Shown here piece by piece: positions 7,237 through 16,032 of a stretch of DNA of 64,000 bases. The stretch is from an uncultured Atopobium sp. (GTDB taxonomy: Bacteria > Actinomycetota > Coriobacteriia > Coriobacteriales > Atopobiaceae), in the NCBI GenBank assembly GCA_916715765.1, contig CAKAPG010000001.1:112966-176965 (forward strand), in the 5' to 3' direction. Numbering within the stretch: the first letter of the stretch is position 1; the number at the start of each line of letters is the position of its first letter. A model generated the notes under the pieces. That model worked only from the letters and a program-made list of their open reading frames with translations. It had not been told where the DNA came from and ran no database searches. The position numbers and the translations under genes were made by a program.

Positions 7237-9324
7237 ATGGCTGAGGTTAGAGACTTCCTGTTTGAGATTGGTTCTGAAGAGATGCCTTCTGCTCCACTGC
7301 AGAAAGCTATTGCTCAGTTTAATAAGCTCGTAGTTTCCGGACTTAAAGATTCTGGTTTGTCGTTTGGAGAGGTTAAGATCCTCTCGACACCTCGTCGTTT
7401 AACCGCCTACGTTAAGGATGTTGCTGAGGCTACAGAAGAGATTTCTGAGGTTAAGCGTGGTCCTAAGGCAGAAATTGCTTTTGATGCAGAGGGTAAGCCA
7501 ACCAAGGCTGCTGAAGGATTTGCTCGTAAGTGCGGCGTAAGTGCTGATGCACTGACCCGCTGTGTAGATACCGATGGTCACGAGTACGTTTTTGCAGAGC
7601 TCAACATTCCTTCAGTTCCTGCTACAAAGATCCTTTCTGAGCTGGCAACTTCTTGGATTGCTGCTCTTGACTGGCCTCGCAGTCAGCGCTGGGGTTCTTT
7701 CCACGAGCGCTATGTTCGCCCCGTTCGTTGGCTTTGCGTCCTCTTTGGTTCAGAGATTGTTCCTGTTACGTATGCTGATGTAACTAGCTCAAACACCACC
7801 CAAGGCCACCGTGTTCTTGGACCTGGTTACCATGAGGTAGCTACTCCAGCTGACTATGAGCAGGTGCTCAAAAACGCTGGTGTTCTTCTTCAGGAGCAGC
7901 GCAAGGACGTTATTCTCGCCGGCATTAAAGAGGTTGAGGCTGCTCGTCCAGGATCTCACGTTGATATGCCAGAGAAGGTTTTTGAGGAGGTCATCAACCT
8001 TACCGAGTGGCCTCAGGTTCTTGTGGGCACCTTTGACGAGGAATTCCTCAACGTTCCTTCAGAGATTATTACTGAGTCCATGCTTTCCAACCAGCGCTAT
8101 TTCCCAATCTATGACGCTGAGGGTAAGCTGACTCGCGAGTTTATTGTGGTTTCTAATGCAGACCCATCTTGTGCAGAGCGCGTCATTGACGGCAACGAGC
8201 GTGTTGTTCGTGCTCGTCTCGACGATGCTAAGTTCTTCTTTGAGGAGGATTTGAAGCACACGCTTGATGAGTTTGCTCAGCGCCTTGAGACCGTTGTCTT
8301 TCAGGAGAAGCTTGGCACGGTTCTACAGAAGACCCAGCGTATGGAGACACTTGCTGCAGAGATTGCACTCGACGAGACATCCAGCAAGGAAGAGGCAGAG
8401 CTTGCTGCTCGCGCCGCTCACCTTGCTAAGGCAGACCTTGTTAGCCAGGCAGTTGTCGAGTTCACCAGCCAGCAGGGCGTTATGGGTGGCTACTACGCAG
8501 AGGCAGCTGGCGAGAAGAGCGATGTAGCTGCAGCTATTCGCGAGCACTATCGTCCTCGCTTTGCCGGCGACGAGCTCCCAAGTGGCCAGATTGGTCGCTT
8601 TGTAGCTATTGCTGACAAGCTTGATACCATCTGCGGCATCTTTGCTATCAACGAGCCACCAACCGGCTCTTCCGATCCTTACGCTGTCCGTCGTGCAGCA
8701 ATTGGCGTCATTGCGCTGGTCCGTTCTACCTCCAACCTTGATCTCAAGAAGCTTATTGCAAGCTCTCTGGAGCTTTACCGCCAGCAGGGTCTTTCCTTTG
8801 ACGAGTCTGTTCAGTCTCAGGTTGAGCAGTACTTTATTGGCCGCCTTGCATCTATTGCAAAGGACGAGAAGATCTCTGCAGACGCTATTGAGGCTGTTAG
8901 CGCAATTGGCGTTATCAATCCTGATGAGTTCCTTCAGCGTGCTCGTGCACTTGATGAGGCGCGTCAGAACGAGCCTGAACTCTTTGAGGATCTTGCTACT
9001 GCATATGCACGCGCAGCTCACCTTAGTGACGCTTCTCTTGGCGTAGAAGTTGATACAGAGCTTCTCACTGAGCCAGAGATGTCATTGCTCGCTGCTTGCG
9101 AAGAGGGCCAGAAGCAAGTGGCTGCTGCTCTTGCTGGTGCAGACTATGCTGCTGCTGTTTCTGCACTGTCTCAGCTGCGTGAGCCAATTGATATTTTCTT
9201 CGACAAAGTACTTGTCATGGATGAAAATGATACCGTTCGCCGAAATCGTTTGCGTCTTTTGAACAAGTTTGCCCAGGTATTTAGTAATGTCGCCGATATT
9301 AGTGTGCTTTCTCGCAAAAAGTAG
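7237..9324 (+). CDS. glyS: glycyl-tRNA synthetase, beta subunit
   Basis: The beta chain binds tRNA(Gly) in the alpha2-beta2 enzyme. It opens with DFLFEIGSEEMPSAPLQKAI, a family hallmark. It continues with the WPRSQRWGSFHERYVRPVRWL segment and an HD-like region, and ends with a DALR-type anticodon-binding tail (FFDKVLVMDEND, RRNRLRLLN). At 695 residues it is full length. The ribosome-binding site GGAGGAGG lies in the end of glyQ, so translation is probably coupled. Confidence 0.95.
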   Translation: MAEVRDFLFEIGSEEMPSAPLQKAIAQFNKLVVSGLKDSGLSFGEVKILSTPRRLTAYVKDVAEATEEISEVKRGPKAEIAFDAEGKPTKAAEGFARKCGVSADALTRCVDTDGHEYVFAELNIPSVPATKILSELATSWIAALDWPRSQRWGSFHERYVRPVRWLCVLFGSEIVPVTYADVTSSNTTQGHRVLGPGYHEVATPADYEQVLKNAGVLLQEQRKDVILAGIKEVEAARPGSHVDMPEKVFEEVINLTEWPQVLVGTFDEEFLNVPSEIITESMLSNQRYFPIYDAEGKLTREFIVVSNADPSCAERVIDGNERVVRARLDDAKFFFEEDLKHTLDEFAQRLETVVFQEKLGTVLQKTQRMETLAAEIALDETSSKEEAELAARAAHLAKADLVSQAVVEFTSQQGVMGGYYAEAAGEKSDVAAAIREHYRPRFAGDELPSGQIGRFVAIADKLDTICGIFAINEPPTGSSDPYAVRRAAIGVIALVRSTSNLDLKKLIASSLELYRQQGLSFDESVQSQVEQYFIGRLASIAKDEKISADAIEAVSAIGVINPDEFLQRARALDEARQNEPELFEDLATAYARAAHLSDASLGVEVDTELLTEPEMSLLAACEEGQKQVAAALAGADYAAAVSALSQLREPIDIFFDKVLVMDENDTVRRNRLRLLNKFAQVFSNVADISVLSRKK

Positions 9325-9385
9325 GGTACGCTTAGATTGATAAATGTTTGTATCTTTCTGAATACTTGACTGAAAGGGTTACAGC

Positions 9386-9781
9386 ATGAGCGCACTTGAC
9401 ATTGATAACAACTCTCTTGGTGATGGTCTGCCTATCGTCTACGTTTTGTCAGACTCTCGTGGAGAGACCGGTGCCGCAGTAGTTAAGGCTGCTGCTGCTC
9501 AGTTTGGCGATGAATCCGTAGAGATTGTAAGGGTTCCAAACATTCATAGCGTTGATGATGTTCGTGCATACTTCAATGAGCATGAAGATGAGAATCGCCC
9601 TCGTGCAGTCTTCCACACCTTTGCAGATGGCTCTCTCAGAAGAGAGATTCGTCGTGAGCTTGATCAGCGCCTTATCCCATCTATTGACCTTCTAGGACCA
9701 GCAGTAAACGTTATTTCTACGCTTACGGGTGAAGAGCCAAGTCATGCAATTGGCGCTTTCTTTGAGGGAGTTACACGCTAA
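9386..9781 (+). CDS. N-terminal half-length PPDK regulatory-protein homologue (DUF299)
   Basis: The 131 residues match the N-terminal domain of the PPDK/PEP-synthase regulatory protein family, which switches the enzyme by phosphorylating and dephosphorylating a threonine. IVYVLSDSRGETGAAVVKAA resembles the usual SDSxGETAExVxxAA start, and IPSIDLLGP matches the end of that domain. Full-length members have about 270 residues with a P-loop (GVSRxxKTP) kinase domain. That half is missing here. The stop is followed within 40 bases by a terminator hairpin, and no continuation is visible in the other frames, so this is not a simple frameshift. ppdK follows, which supports a link. Whether it is active alone is unknown. 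Confidence 0.75.
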   Translation: MSALDIDNNSLGDGLPIVYVLSDSRGETGAAVVKAAAAQFGDESVEIVRVPNIHSVDDVRAYFNEHEDENRPRAVFHTFADGSLRREIRRELDQRLIPSIDLLGPAVNVISTLTGEEPSHAIGAFFEGVTR

Positions 9782-9815
9782 GAGAGTGCTGACGCCTCAA
9801 AATATCAAAAAGTTA

Positions 9816-9846
9816 AATGAGCATCCACTTTGGGTGCTCATTTTCT
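9816..9846 (+). terminator. Rho-independent terminator after the PPDK-regulator homologue
   Basis: The stem AATGAGCATCCA / TGGGTGCTCATT closes on a CTT loop and is followed by TTCTTT. It separates the short regulator gene from ppdK, which must therefore have its own promoter. Confidence 0.8.
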
Positions 9847-9896
9847 TTATGGAGAATTTCACAATTTGCAACCATAAGTTTGTAAATCATTCTGTG

Positions 9897-9923
9897 AACG
9901 GTCGATATTGACCGCTCACCGTT
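9897..9923. promoter_or_regulatory. nested inverted repeat upstream of ppdK
   Basis: Two inverted repeats are nested: AACGGT (9897) with ACCGTT (9918), and CGGTC-GATATT-GACCG (9899-9914). The site lies about 150 bases before the ppdK start, near where a promoter is expected. It has the form of an operator for a dimeric repressor, but the regulator is not identified. Confidence 0.35.
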
Positions 9924-10062
9924 ATTTTGTTCAGATGAATGGCGTAGGTTGGTAACATACTATGAATGTGAGGACAGAACCTACTTTGTTTGGTTTGATG
10001 TCTTTGCGTTCAATTGTGTTGGTGCACGCTTTGCGTGTGACAGTTTGAGAGTTTGGAGTGTT

Positions 10063-12825
10063 ATGTCCGAGAAGCACGTTTACAGCTTCGGAAAGGACCA
10101 CGCCGGTAACGATGTTACTGAGGTCGCTGGCGCATCCGTAGAAGAGGCAAAGTGGATTGTTGGTGGCAAGGGTGCAAACCTTGCAGAGATGTCTAAGATT
10201 GGTCTGCCTGTACCTCCAGGATTCTCAATTACTTGCCAAACTTGCGTTGCTTATTCCAACAACGGCAACGTCTGGCCTGAGGGCGTCACTGATGAGATTG
10301 ACGCCGCAATGGCAACTCTTGAGGAGCGCATGGGCAAGAAGCTCGGCGATGCAGAAGATCCGCTGCTTGTCTCCGTCCGTTCCGGTGCTCCATTCTCCAT
10401 GCCTGGCATGATGGACACTGTTCTTAACCTTGGTCTTAACGATGAGTCCGTTCAGGGCCTCATTAAGCAGACTGGTAATGAGCGCTTTGCTTGGGACTCT
10501 TACCGTCGTTTTGTTCAGATGTTCTCTGGCGTTGTTATGGGCGTCTCTGGACAGCTCTTTGAGGACGCAATTGCTGCTAAGAAGGCCGAGAAGGGCGTTA
10601 AGCTTGATACAGAGCTGGACGCAAATGACCTTCGTGACCTTGTAACTTGGTTCAAGGGCATCTTTGCTGCAAACGTTGACGTTAAGGAGCACCCAGAGGT
10701 CTCCAAGAACGGCTACGCTGTCTTCCCATCTGATCCTTATCTCCAGCTCCGCCTTGCTGAGCAGGCAGTCTTTGGTTCTTGGATGAACGACCGCGCAATC
10801 CTTTACCGCAAGCAGAACAAGATTCCTGATGAGCTTGGTACTGCAGTTAACGTTCAGGTCATGGTCTTTGGTAACAAGGGTGAGACCTCTGCAACTGGTG
10901 TTGCATTTACTCGTAACCCTGCAGACGGTACCAACGAGCGCTACGGTGACTTCCTGATTAACGCTCAGGGCGAGGACGTTGTTGCTGGTATTCGTAACAC
11001 TGAGCCTATTGCAGACCTTGTTAAGGTTCCTGCACTCAAGGAGGCAGGCGAGGAGCTCTTCCACGTCTTTGAGATTCTTGAGGATCACTACGCAGACATG
11101 ATGGACATCGAGTTCACCATTGAGAATGGTAAACTCTGGATGCTTCAGACTCGTGTTGGTAAGCGTACTGCTCTCTCTGCACTCAAGGTTGCAATTCAGA
11201 TGTACGAAGAGGGTCGTATTACCAAGGAGCAGGCTGTTTCTCGTGTTGCTCCTGAGCAGCTCGATCAGCTTCTGCACCCACAGTTTGATCCTAACGCTGA
11301 GTATGAGACCATTGCTAAGGGTCTTAATGCTTCTCCTGGTGCAGCTGTTGGTGCTGCAGTCTTCTCTTCTGCAGACGCTGAGGCTTTTGCAGAGGCAGGC
11401 AAGCCTTGTATTCTTGTCCGTTGGGAGACTACTCCAGATGACCTCCACGGCATGGTTGCTGCAGAGGGCATCCTGACTTCCCACGGCGGCAAGACCAGCC
11501 ACGCTGCTGTTATTGCTCGTGGTATGGGTGCTCCTTGCGTCTGCGGTGTTGATACACTCCGCATTGATGCTGCTAACAAGCGCTTCACCGTTGCTGATTC
11601 CGGCCTTGTTGTTAACGAGGGCGATGTTATCTCCATCGACGGTACCACTGGTGACGTCATCCTTGGTGCTGTTGAGCTTGTTCAGCCAGAGCTTTCTGGT
11701 GACCTTCAGACCATCCTTGCATGGGCAGACGAGGTCCGTCTTGACGAGTCCCGTGGTCGCGTCATTGGTGTTCGTGCAAACGCTGATAACCCAGCAGATG
11801 CTCAGACTTCCGTTGATAACGGCGCTGAAGCAATCGGTCTTGACCGTACTGAGCACATGTTCCTTGGTGAGCGTAAGCACCTCATTCAGGACTTCATCCT
11901 TGCAGACTCTGAGGACGTTAAGCAGCTTGCTATTGAGCAGCTTGGCCGTGCTCAGAAGGGTGACTTCCTTGGTATGTTCAAAGTAATGGACGGCAAAGAC
12001 GTTGTTGTCCGTCTTCTTGACCCACCGCTGCATGAGTTCCTTGATTCCCCACGTGAGCTTGACGTTGAGATTGCTCATGATGAGGAGCAGGGTAAGGATG
12101 CCGCTGCAAAGCGTGCTCTTCTCGCTAAGTTTGATGCCTTCCAGGAGGCAAACCCAATGCTCGGCCTCCGTGGCTGCCGCCTTGGTCTTGTCTACCCAGA
12201 GCTCAACGTTATGCAGGTCCGCGCTATCGCAAGTGCAGCTGCAGAGCTCAAGCGCGTTGGTCTTGACCCTCGCCCAGAGATCATGGTTCCTCTGGTTGGC
12301 TTCGAAGAGGAGCTTATCCAGGTCCGTGAAGAGGTTGAGCAGACCATCAAGCAGGTTGCTGACGAGTACGGTGTTGAGCTCAACATCCCAGTTGGTACCA
12401 TGATCGAGCTTCCACGCGCAGCTATCATGTCTGAGGAGATTGCTAAGCACGCAGACTTCTTCTCCTTCGGTACTAACGACCTCACCCAGACCTGCCTTGG
12501 CTTCTCTCGTGATGACGTTGAGTCCGCATTCATGCCTCTCTACCTTGAGCGCAAGATTGTTAAAACCAACCCATTTGCAACCCTTGATAAGGGCGTCGCA
12601 GAGCTTGTCCGTATGGGCGTTGAGGGTGGCCGTAAGGGTAATCCAAACCTCACCATTGGTGTCTGCGGTGAGACCGGTGGCGATCCAGAGTCCATCCACA
12701 TGTACTACAACCTTGGTCTTGACTATGTCTCCTGCTCTCCATACCGCGTGCCAATCGCACGTCTTGCTGCAGCACAGGCTAAGATTCAGGCTAATGGTGG
12801 TCCACAGAAGATTGCTACTAAGTAG
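10063..12825 (+). CDS. ppdK: pyruvate, phosphate dikinase
   Basis: PPDK interconverts pyruvate, ATP and phosphate with phosphoenolpyruvate, AMP and pyrophosphate. The N-terminal ATP-grasp domain is marked by WIVGGKGANLAEMSKIGLPVPPGF. The swivelling domain has SHGGKTSHAAVIARG with the catalytic His480 and the regulatory-type Thr478. The C-terminal barrel has Cys868 in GVCGETGGDP. I start at ATG 10063 (MSEKHVYSFG, 920 residues) rather than the open frame upstream, as this is the conserved beginning. Codon use is strongly biased to a few codons, suggesting high expression. A strong terminator follows. Confidence 0.96.
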   Translation: MSEKHVYSFGKDHAGNDVTEVAGASVEEAKWIVGGKGANLAEMSKIGLPVPPGFSITCQTCVAYSNNGNVWPEGVTDEIDAAMATLEERMGKKLGDAEDPLLVSVRSGAPFSMPGMMDTVLNLGLNDESVQGLIKQTGNERFAWDSYRRFVQMFSGVVMGVSGQLFEDAIAAKKAEKGVKLDTELDANDLRDLVTWFKGIFAANVDVKEHPEVSKNGYAVFPSDPYLQLRLAEQAVFGSWMNDRAILYRKQNKIPDELGTAVNVQVMVFGNKGETSATGVAFTRNPADGTNERYGDFLINAQGEDVVAGIRNTEPIADLVKVPALKEAGEELFHVFEILEDHYADMMDIEFTIENGKLWMLQTRVGKRTALSALKVAIQMYEEGRITKEQAVSRVAPEQLDQLLHPQFDPNAEYETIAKGLNASPGAAVGAAVFSSADAEAFAEAGKPCILVRWETTPDDLHGMVAAEGILTSHGGKTSHAAVIARGMGAPCVCGVDTLRIDAANKRFTVADSGLVVNEGDVISIDGTTGDVILGAVELVQPELSGDLQTILAWADEVRLDESRGRVIGVRANADNPADAQTSVDNGAEAIGLDRTEHMFLGERKHLIQDFILADSEDVKQLAIEQLGRAQKGDFLGMFKVMDGKDVVVRLLDPPLHEFLDSPRELDVEIAHDEEQGKDAAAKRALLAKFDAFQEANPMLGLRGCRLGLVYPELNVMQVRAIASAAAELKRVGLDPRPEIMVPLVGFEEELIQVREEVEQTIKQVADEYGVELNIPVGTMIELPRAAIMSEEIAKHADFFSFGTNDLTQTCLGFSRDDVESAFMPLYLERKIVKTNPFATLDKGVAELVRMGVEGGRKGNPNLTIGVCGETGGDPESIHMYYNLGLDYVSCSPYRVPIARLAAAQAKIQANGGPQKIATK

Positions 12826-12856
12826 GTTTTCTTCTAGACACACTGCAACAAACTCT

Positions 12857-12884
12857 AGAGGGCGGCTTCGGTCGCCCTCTTTTG
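12857..12884 (+). terminator. Rho-independent terminator of ppdK
   Basis: An 8-bp perfect stem, AGAGGGCG / CGCCCTCT, with loop GCTTCGGT is followed by TTTG. It ends the ppdK message. Confidence 0.88.
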
Positions 12885-12909
12885 CTAGATGGCAATAACC
12901 TGCTATTAT
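12882..12909 (+). promoter_or_regulatory. predicted dgt promoter
   Basis: TTGCTA (12882-12887), 16 bases, then TATTAT (12904-12909) with an extended -10 TGC just before. The -35 abuts the tail of the ppdK terminator. The dgt start is 31 bases downstream of the -10. Confidence 0.5.
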
Positions 12910-12939
12910 GTGATAAAGATGCAGGTACAAGGAGGGTCT

Positions 12940-13998
12940 ATGTTATCCATTCAACGAGAAGATCTTGAAGCTCGTGAGCATCAAATCTTATCTCCTGAGG
13001 CGGCTCTTTCTGATCAAAGTAAAGGTCGCGCGATAGCAGAGGAGCCTGACCAGTACCGTACGTGTTATCAGTGTGATAGAGACCGCATTCTGCATAGCAA
13101 GAGTTTTAGAAGGCTTGCTCACAAGACACAGGTTTTTCTCGCCCCAGAAGGGGACCACTATAGAACCCGTCTTATTCATACGCTTGAGGTTTCGCAGATT
13201 GCGCGCTCAATTGCGCGCCCTCTTGGCTTAAACGAAGACCTAACTGAGGCAATTGCGCTTGGACATGACTTGGGTCATACACCGTTTGGTCATATTGGTG
13301 AAAAGGCACTTTCGCACGCTATTAGTTTGTATAGGGGAATGGACCCTGACGTCCCAGAAAATGAGCGTATTTTTGCCCATAACCAGCAAAGTGCTCGTAT
13401 TGTTGAGTATCTGGAGAAAGACGGACAGGGTCTTAATCTTTCTCACGAGGTCATCGATGGTATTAGATGTCACTCAGGCAATCTACGTGCAGAAACAGCA
13501 GAAGGAAGAATTGTTGCCATATCGGACCGTATTGCCTATGTAACACATGATATTGACGACGCAAAACGAGCAGGACTCCTTTCGGAGGAGTATCTTCCAA
13601 CTGAAGCTCGTGAGGTGTTGGGCAATAGTTCTCCTGAGCGAATTGAAAACATGGTTCACGATATTGTCTCGGAGAGTTCTCGCGTGGGGGACATTAAAAT
13701 GACAGACTCCATGTGGGGTGCCATGATGACCATGAGAGCTTTCTTGTTTGCTAATTTGTATGCATCAGGGGATGCAAAATATGAAGAGCCTAAGGCGTAT
13801 GACCTTATCATTGAGCTGTTCGATTATTTTGTAAATCATTTAGATGAGGTTCCTGCAGAATATAAGTGTCATGATTTTGATCATCCAGAGATTCAAGTAG
13901 CAGATTATGTTTCTGGTATGACCGATAGATACGCAACAAGAGTGTTTGAAGATCTTCGTCTGCCTCGTTCCTGGGGTAAAAGAAGATATGTAAAGTAA
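12940..13998 (+). CDS. dgt: deoxyguanosinetriphosphate triphosphohydrolase-like HD protein
   Basis: This family hydrolyses dNTPs to the nucleoside and triphosphate. The metal ligands are visible: His80 in RTRLIHTLEV, the pair His109-Asp110 in ALGHDLGHTPFGH and a later Asp in YVTHDIDDA. The motif LHSKSFRRLAHKTQVF is typical. The ATG at 12940 follows a perfect AGGAGGG ribosome-binding site, so the longer open frame from 12889 is not used. The 352 residues match the short bacterial dGTPase-like group rather than the 500-residue E. coli enzyme. Confidence 0.88.
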   Translation: MLSIQREDLEAREHQILSPEAALSDQSKGRAIAEEPDQYRTCYQCDRDRILHSKSFRRLAHKTQVFLAPEGDHYRTRLIHTLEVSQIARSIARPLGLNEDLTEAIALGHDLGHTPFGHIGEKALSHAISLYRGMDPDVPENERIFAHNQQSARIVEYLEKDGQGLNLSHEVIDGIRCHSGNLRAETAEGRIVAISDRIAYVTHDIDDAKRAGLLSEEYLPTEAREVLGNSSPERIENMVHDIVSESSRVGDIKMTDSMWGAMMTMRAFLFANLYASGDAKYEEPKAYDLIIELFDYFVNHLDEVPAEYKCHDFDHPEIQVADYVSGMTDRYATRVFEDLRLPRSWGKRRYVK

Positions 13999-14017
13999 GT
14001 TTTATCCAAACTAACCC

Positions 14018-14046
14018 TTGTACAGTGGAAAATATTCACGTATACT
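14018..14046 (+). promoter_or_regulatory. rplS promoter
   Basis: TTGTAC (14018-14023), exactly 17 bases, then TATACT (14041-14046): a near-consensus vegetative promoter. It leaves a leader of about 58 bases before rplS. Confidence 0.75.
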
Positions 14047-14111
14047 TTTCGTCTGTGTGTTAACTATGTGTCGTTCGCAGGGGCGTCGGCACCTCTAGAG
14101 ATGAGGAAACA

Positions 14112-14453
14112 ATGGACTACATTCGCGCTATTGAGCGTCAGCAGATCCGCGAGGACATTCCTGAGGTCCGCGTTGGTGACAACGTAAAGGTTCACTATCG
14201 TATTGTCGAGGGTGACCGTACTCGTGAGCAGGTCTTCCAGGGTGACATCATTCGTCTTTCCGGCGAGGGTTCCCGTGAGACTTTTACCGTTCGTAAGATC
14301 AGCTTTGGCATTGGTGTTGAGCGTACTTTCCCACTTCACTCACCAAAGATTGCTAAGCTTGAGGTTCTTCGCCACGGTGTTGTTCACCGCGCTAAGCTCT
14401 ACTTCCTGCGCGATCGTGTTGGTAAGGCTGCTCGTCTTCGCGAGAAGCGCTAA
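14112..14453 (+). CDS. rplS: 50S ribosomal protein L19
   Basis: L19 sits at the 30S-50S interface. VRVGDNVKVHYRIVEGDRTREQVFQG and SFGIGVERTFPLHSPKI are family signatures. The 113 residues are typical. It is transcribed alone between its own promoter and a strong terminator. In most genomes rplS directly follows trmD; here lepB, glyQS, ppdK and dgt lie between. Confidence 0.96.
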   Translation: MDYIRAIERQQIREDIPEVRVGDNVKVHYRIVEGDRTREQVFQGDIIRLSGEGSRETFTVRKISFGIGVERTFPLHSPKIAKLEVLRHGVVHRAKLYFLRDRVGKAARLREKR

Positions 14454-14473
14454 TCAACTTCATATGCTCTTTA

Positions 14474-14497
14474 AAGCCGCCTCCGGGCGGCTTTTTT
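14474..14497 (+). terminator. Rho-independent terminator of rplS
   Basis: AAGCCGCC-TCCG-GGCGGCTT, a perfect 8-bp stem with a tetraloop, followed by a run of T. Confidence 0.92.
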
Positions 14498-14527
14498 AGT
14501 ACCATAGTCATGTGGTTTGGAGAAGAC

Positions 14528-15301
14528 ATGGCTGATTCTGCTAAAGACATAATTGCTCGTTTAAGCGATGCCCCAGAGGCTGAGGTATACGAACTCATAG
14601 CTCGTTATAGCGAAGACCCCCGTAAACAGGTTATCAAGGCTCTAGAATCAGCTAAAAAGCGCATTGAAAAAGAACATGCCGAGAAGACCCGTGTAGAAGA
14701 AATGTATCGCTTTCAGAAGGAGCTTTCTGGAGACGGACTTGTTGTTGGCGTTGATGAGGTGGGCAGAGGTTCTGTAGCTGGTCCTTTAACGGTTTGCGCG
14801 GTCTGTTTGCCAGAGGATCCTATCATCTATGGACTAAACGATTCCAAAAAATTAACTGCAACAAAGCGAGAAATACTAGCGGCACAAATTCAAGAAGTTG
14901 CTACAGCAATTGGCATTGCTCATATTGCGCCTCAAAGGATTGATGAAGTTGGTATGGCACAGTGTCTAAGAGACGCCATGCTACAAGCTGTTAAAAACAC
15001 AGGTATTGAGCCTGACTGTGTCTTGATTGATGGAAATCCTATGCACATCCATCCTAAAGAGAAGACTCTTGTTAAGGGCGACGCACGTATTGCATCTATT
15101 GCTGCTGCTTCAATTGTGGCAAAGGTAACTCGAGATGCTTTAATGGTGGCCTACGATGAGGAGTACCCTGGCTATCACCTGGCAGAATGCAAAGGATATG
15201 CTTCTGCTGAACATATCGAGGCTATTGGTGAGAGGGGACTTTCTCCAATCCATCGTGCTTCGTTTTGTGGAAACTTTGTTAAGACGCAAAGACTGTTTTA
15301 A
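14528..15301 (+). CDS. rnhB: ribonuclease HII
   Basis: RNase HII cuts the RNA strand of RNA-DNA hybrids and single ribonucleotides in DNA. The catalytic motif GVDEVGRGSVAGP provides the Asp-Glu pair, with a further Asp in CVLIDGNPM and a late Asp in KVTRDALMVAYDEE. ATG 14528 has GGAGA six bases upstream, so I prefer it to ATG 14510. The first 65 residues are a helical extension before the RNase H fold, as in many Gram-positive RnhB proteins. The length is 257 residues. Confidence 0.92.
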   Translation: MADSAKDIIARLSDAPEAEVYELIARYSEDPRKQVIKALESAKKRIEKEHAEKTRVEEMYRFQKELSGDGLVVGVDEVGRGSVAGPLTVCAVCLPEDPIIYGLNDSKKLTATKREILAAQIQEVATAIGIAHIAPQRIDEVGMAQCLRDAMLQAVKNTGIEPDCVLIDGNPMHIHPKEKTLVKGDARIASIAAASIVAKVTRDALMVAYDEEYPGYHLAECKGYASAEHIEAIGERGLSPIHRASFCGNFVKTQRLF

Positions 15302-15348
15302 TACATTCAATTTAAGCAATCAGATTAACTTTCAGACGCAAACAGGGA

Positions 15349-15382
15349 CCCGTTCATTCTAAGAGGATTGAACGGGCTTTTT
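15349..15382 (+). terminator. Rho-independent terminator of rnhB
   Basis: CCCGTTCA (15349-15356) pairs with TGAACGGG (15369-15376) and is followed by CTTTTTC. Confidence 0.88.
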
Positions 15383-15487
15383 CTTTAGTCACGAGACAGT
15401 AACATCAAAATTTTTACTTTCGTCAGAGTTACCACGCAACTTAGACAGATAGTGGCCAAGTTAGTGTCAAAGTGCTCCTGCAAACTG

Positions 15488-15513
15488 AACTCTCCCACAA
15501 CGAAAGGAGAGTT
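15488..15513 (+). promoter_or_regulatory. hairpin covering the yraN ribosome-binding site
   Basis: A perfect 8-bp inverted repeat, AACTCTCC (15488-15495) and GGAGAGTT (15506-15513), has a 10-base loop and ends directly before the ATG. The right arm contains the only Shine-Dalgarno sequence (GGAGAG) of the first gene of the yraN-comM-dprA group. Folding would hide it from the ribosome, so translational control is a reasonable inference. Confidence 0.5.
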
Positions 15514-16032
15514 ATGAGCAAGAAAGAAACAAGTAAGCATGCAGATGCAACATCTCATGAGGTGGAGGAGAAACCCTCATTACAGGAAGATCTAAAAGAC
15601 CAAGACAAGAGCCCTCAAGATGATGACGAACAAGAGGGAAGGATTCCGCTAGAAGAGATGTCTTCTCGTCAAATTGGCGAGAAGGGCGAGGAGATCGCTG
15701 CAAAATACCTCATCAAAAGAGGATACAAAATTATCCAAACTAACTGGACGTGTCAGATTGGTGAGGTTGATATTGTTGCTCAAGATGACGATAACGTTGT
15801 GCTTGTTGAGGTAAAGACAAGACGCATCCTGAACAAAGATGACAGCATCATGCCTGAACTGGCGGTAAATAAAGTAAAGCAGGAAAAATACAGGACGCTT
15901 GCGCTTATGTATGCAGCGCTTCATCCAGCGCTTACTTCCATTAGGTTTGATGTTGTTGCCATCAATTTGGTGGCCCCAAGTACGGCAAGCTTGAGGCATT
16001 TAATTGGGGCTTTTAGCTGGGATGAGCAATGA
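15514..16032 (+). CDS. yraN: YraN family endonuclease-like protein (UPF0102)
   Basis: A 172-residue protein. Residues 1-48 are an unusual acidic, Lys/Gln-rich and probably disordered extension. The restriction-endonuclease-like UPF0102 fold follows: IGEKGEEIAAKYLIKRGYKII, then GEVDIVAQDDDNVVLVEVKTR, which supplies a D-ExK nuclease-type motif. Its cellular role is unproven. Family members neighbour comM and dprA in many genomes. The ATG follows GGAGAG and the frame overlaps comM by 4 bases. Confidence 0.85.
   Translation: MSKKETSKHADATSHEVEEKPSLQEDLKDQDKSPQDDDEQEGRIPLEEMSSRQIGEKGEEIAAKYLIKRGYKIIQTNWTCQIGEVDIVAQDDDNVVLVEVKTRRILNKDDSIMPELAVNKVKQEKYRTLALMYAALHPALTSIRFDVVAINLVAPSTASLRHLIGAFSWDEQ

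Noticed and set aside
8323..9021. A 232-residue antisense frame inside glyS
   Set aside because: Same cause: codon bias of the sense gene. No start signals or domain features.
11120..12403. Several Leu/Ser/Val-rich + strand frames inside ppdK, including 12002-12403
   Set aside because: Out-of-frame shadows of ppdK with typical low-complexity composition.
10225..12930. A 901-residue open frame on the - strand opposite ppdK
   Set aside because: It mirrors the strongly biased codons of ppdK, which leave the antisense frame open. It has no ribosome-binding site and no recognisable motif, and the + strand product is certain.
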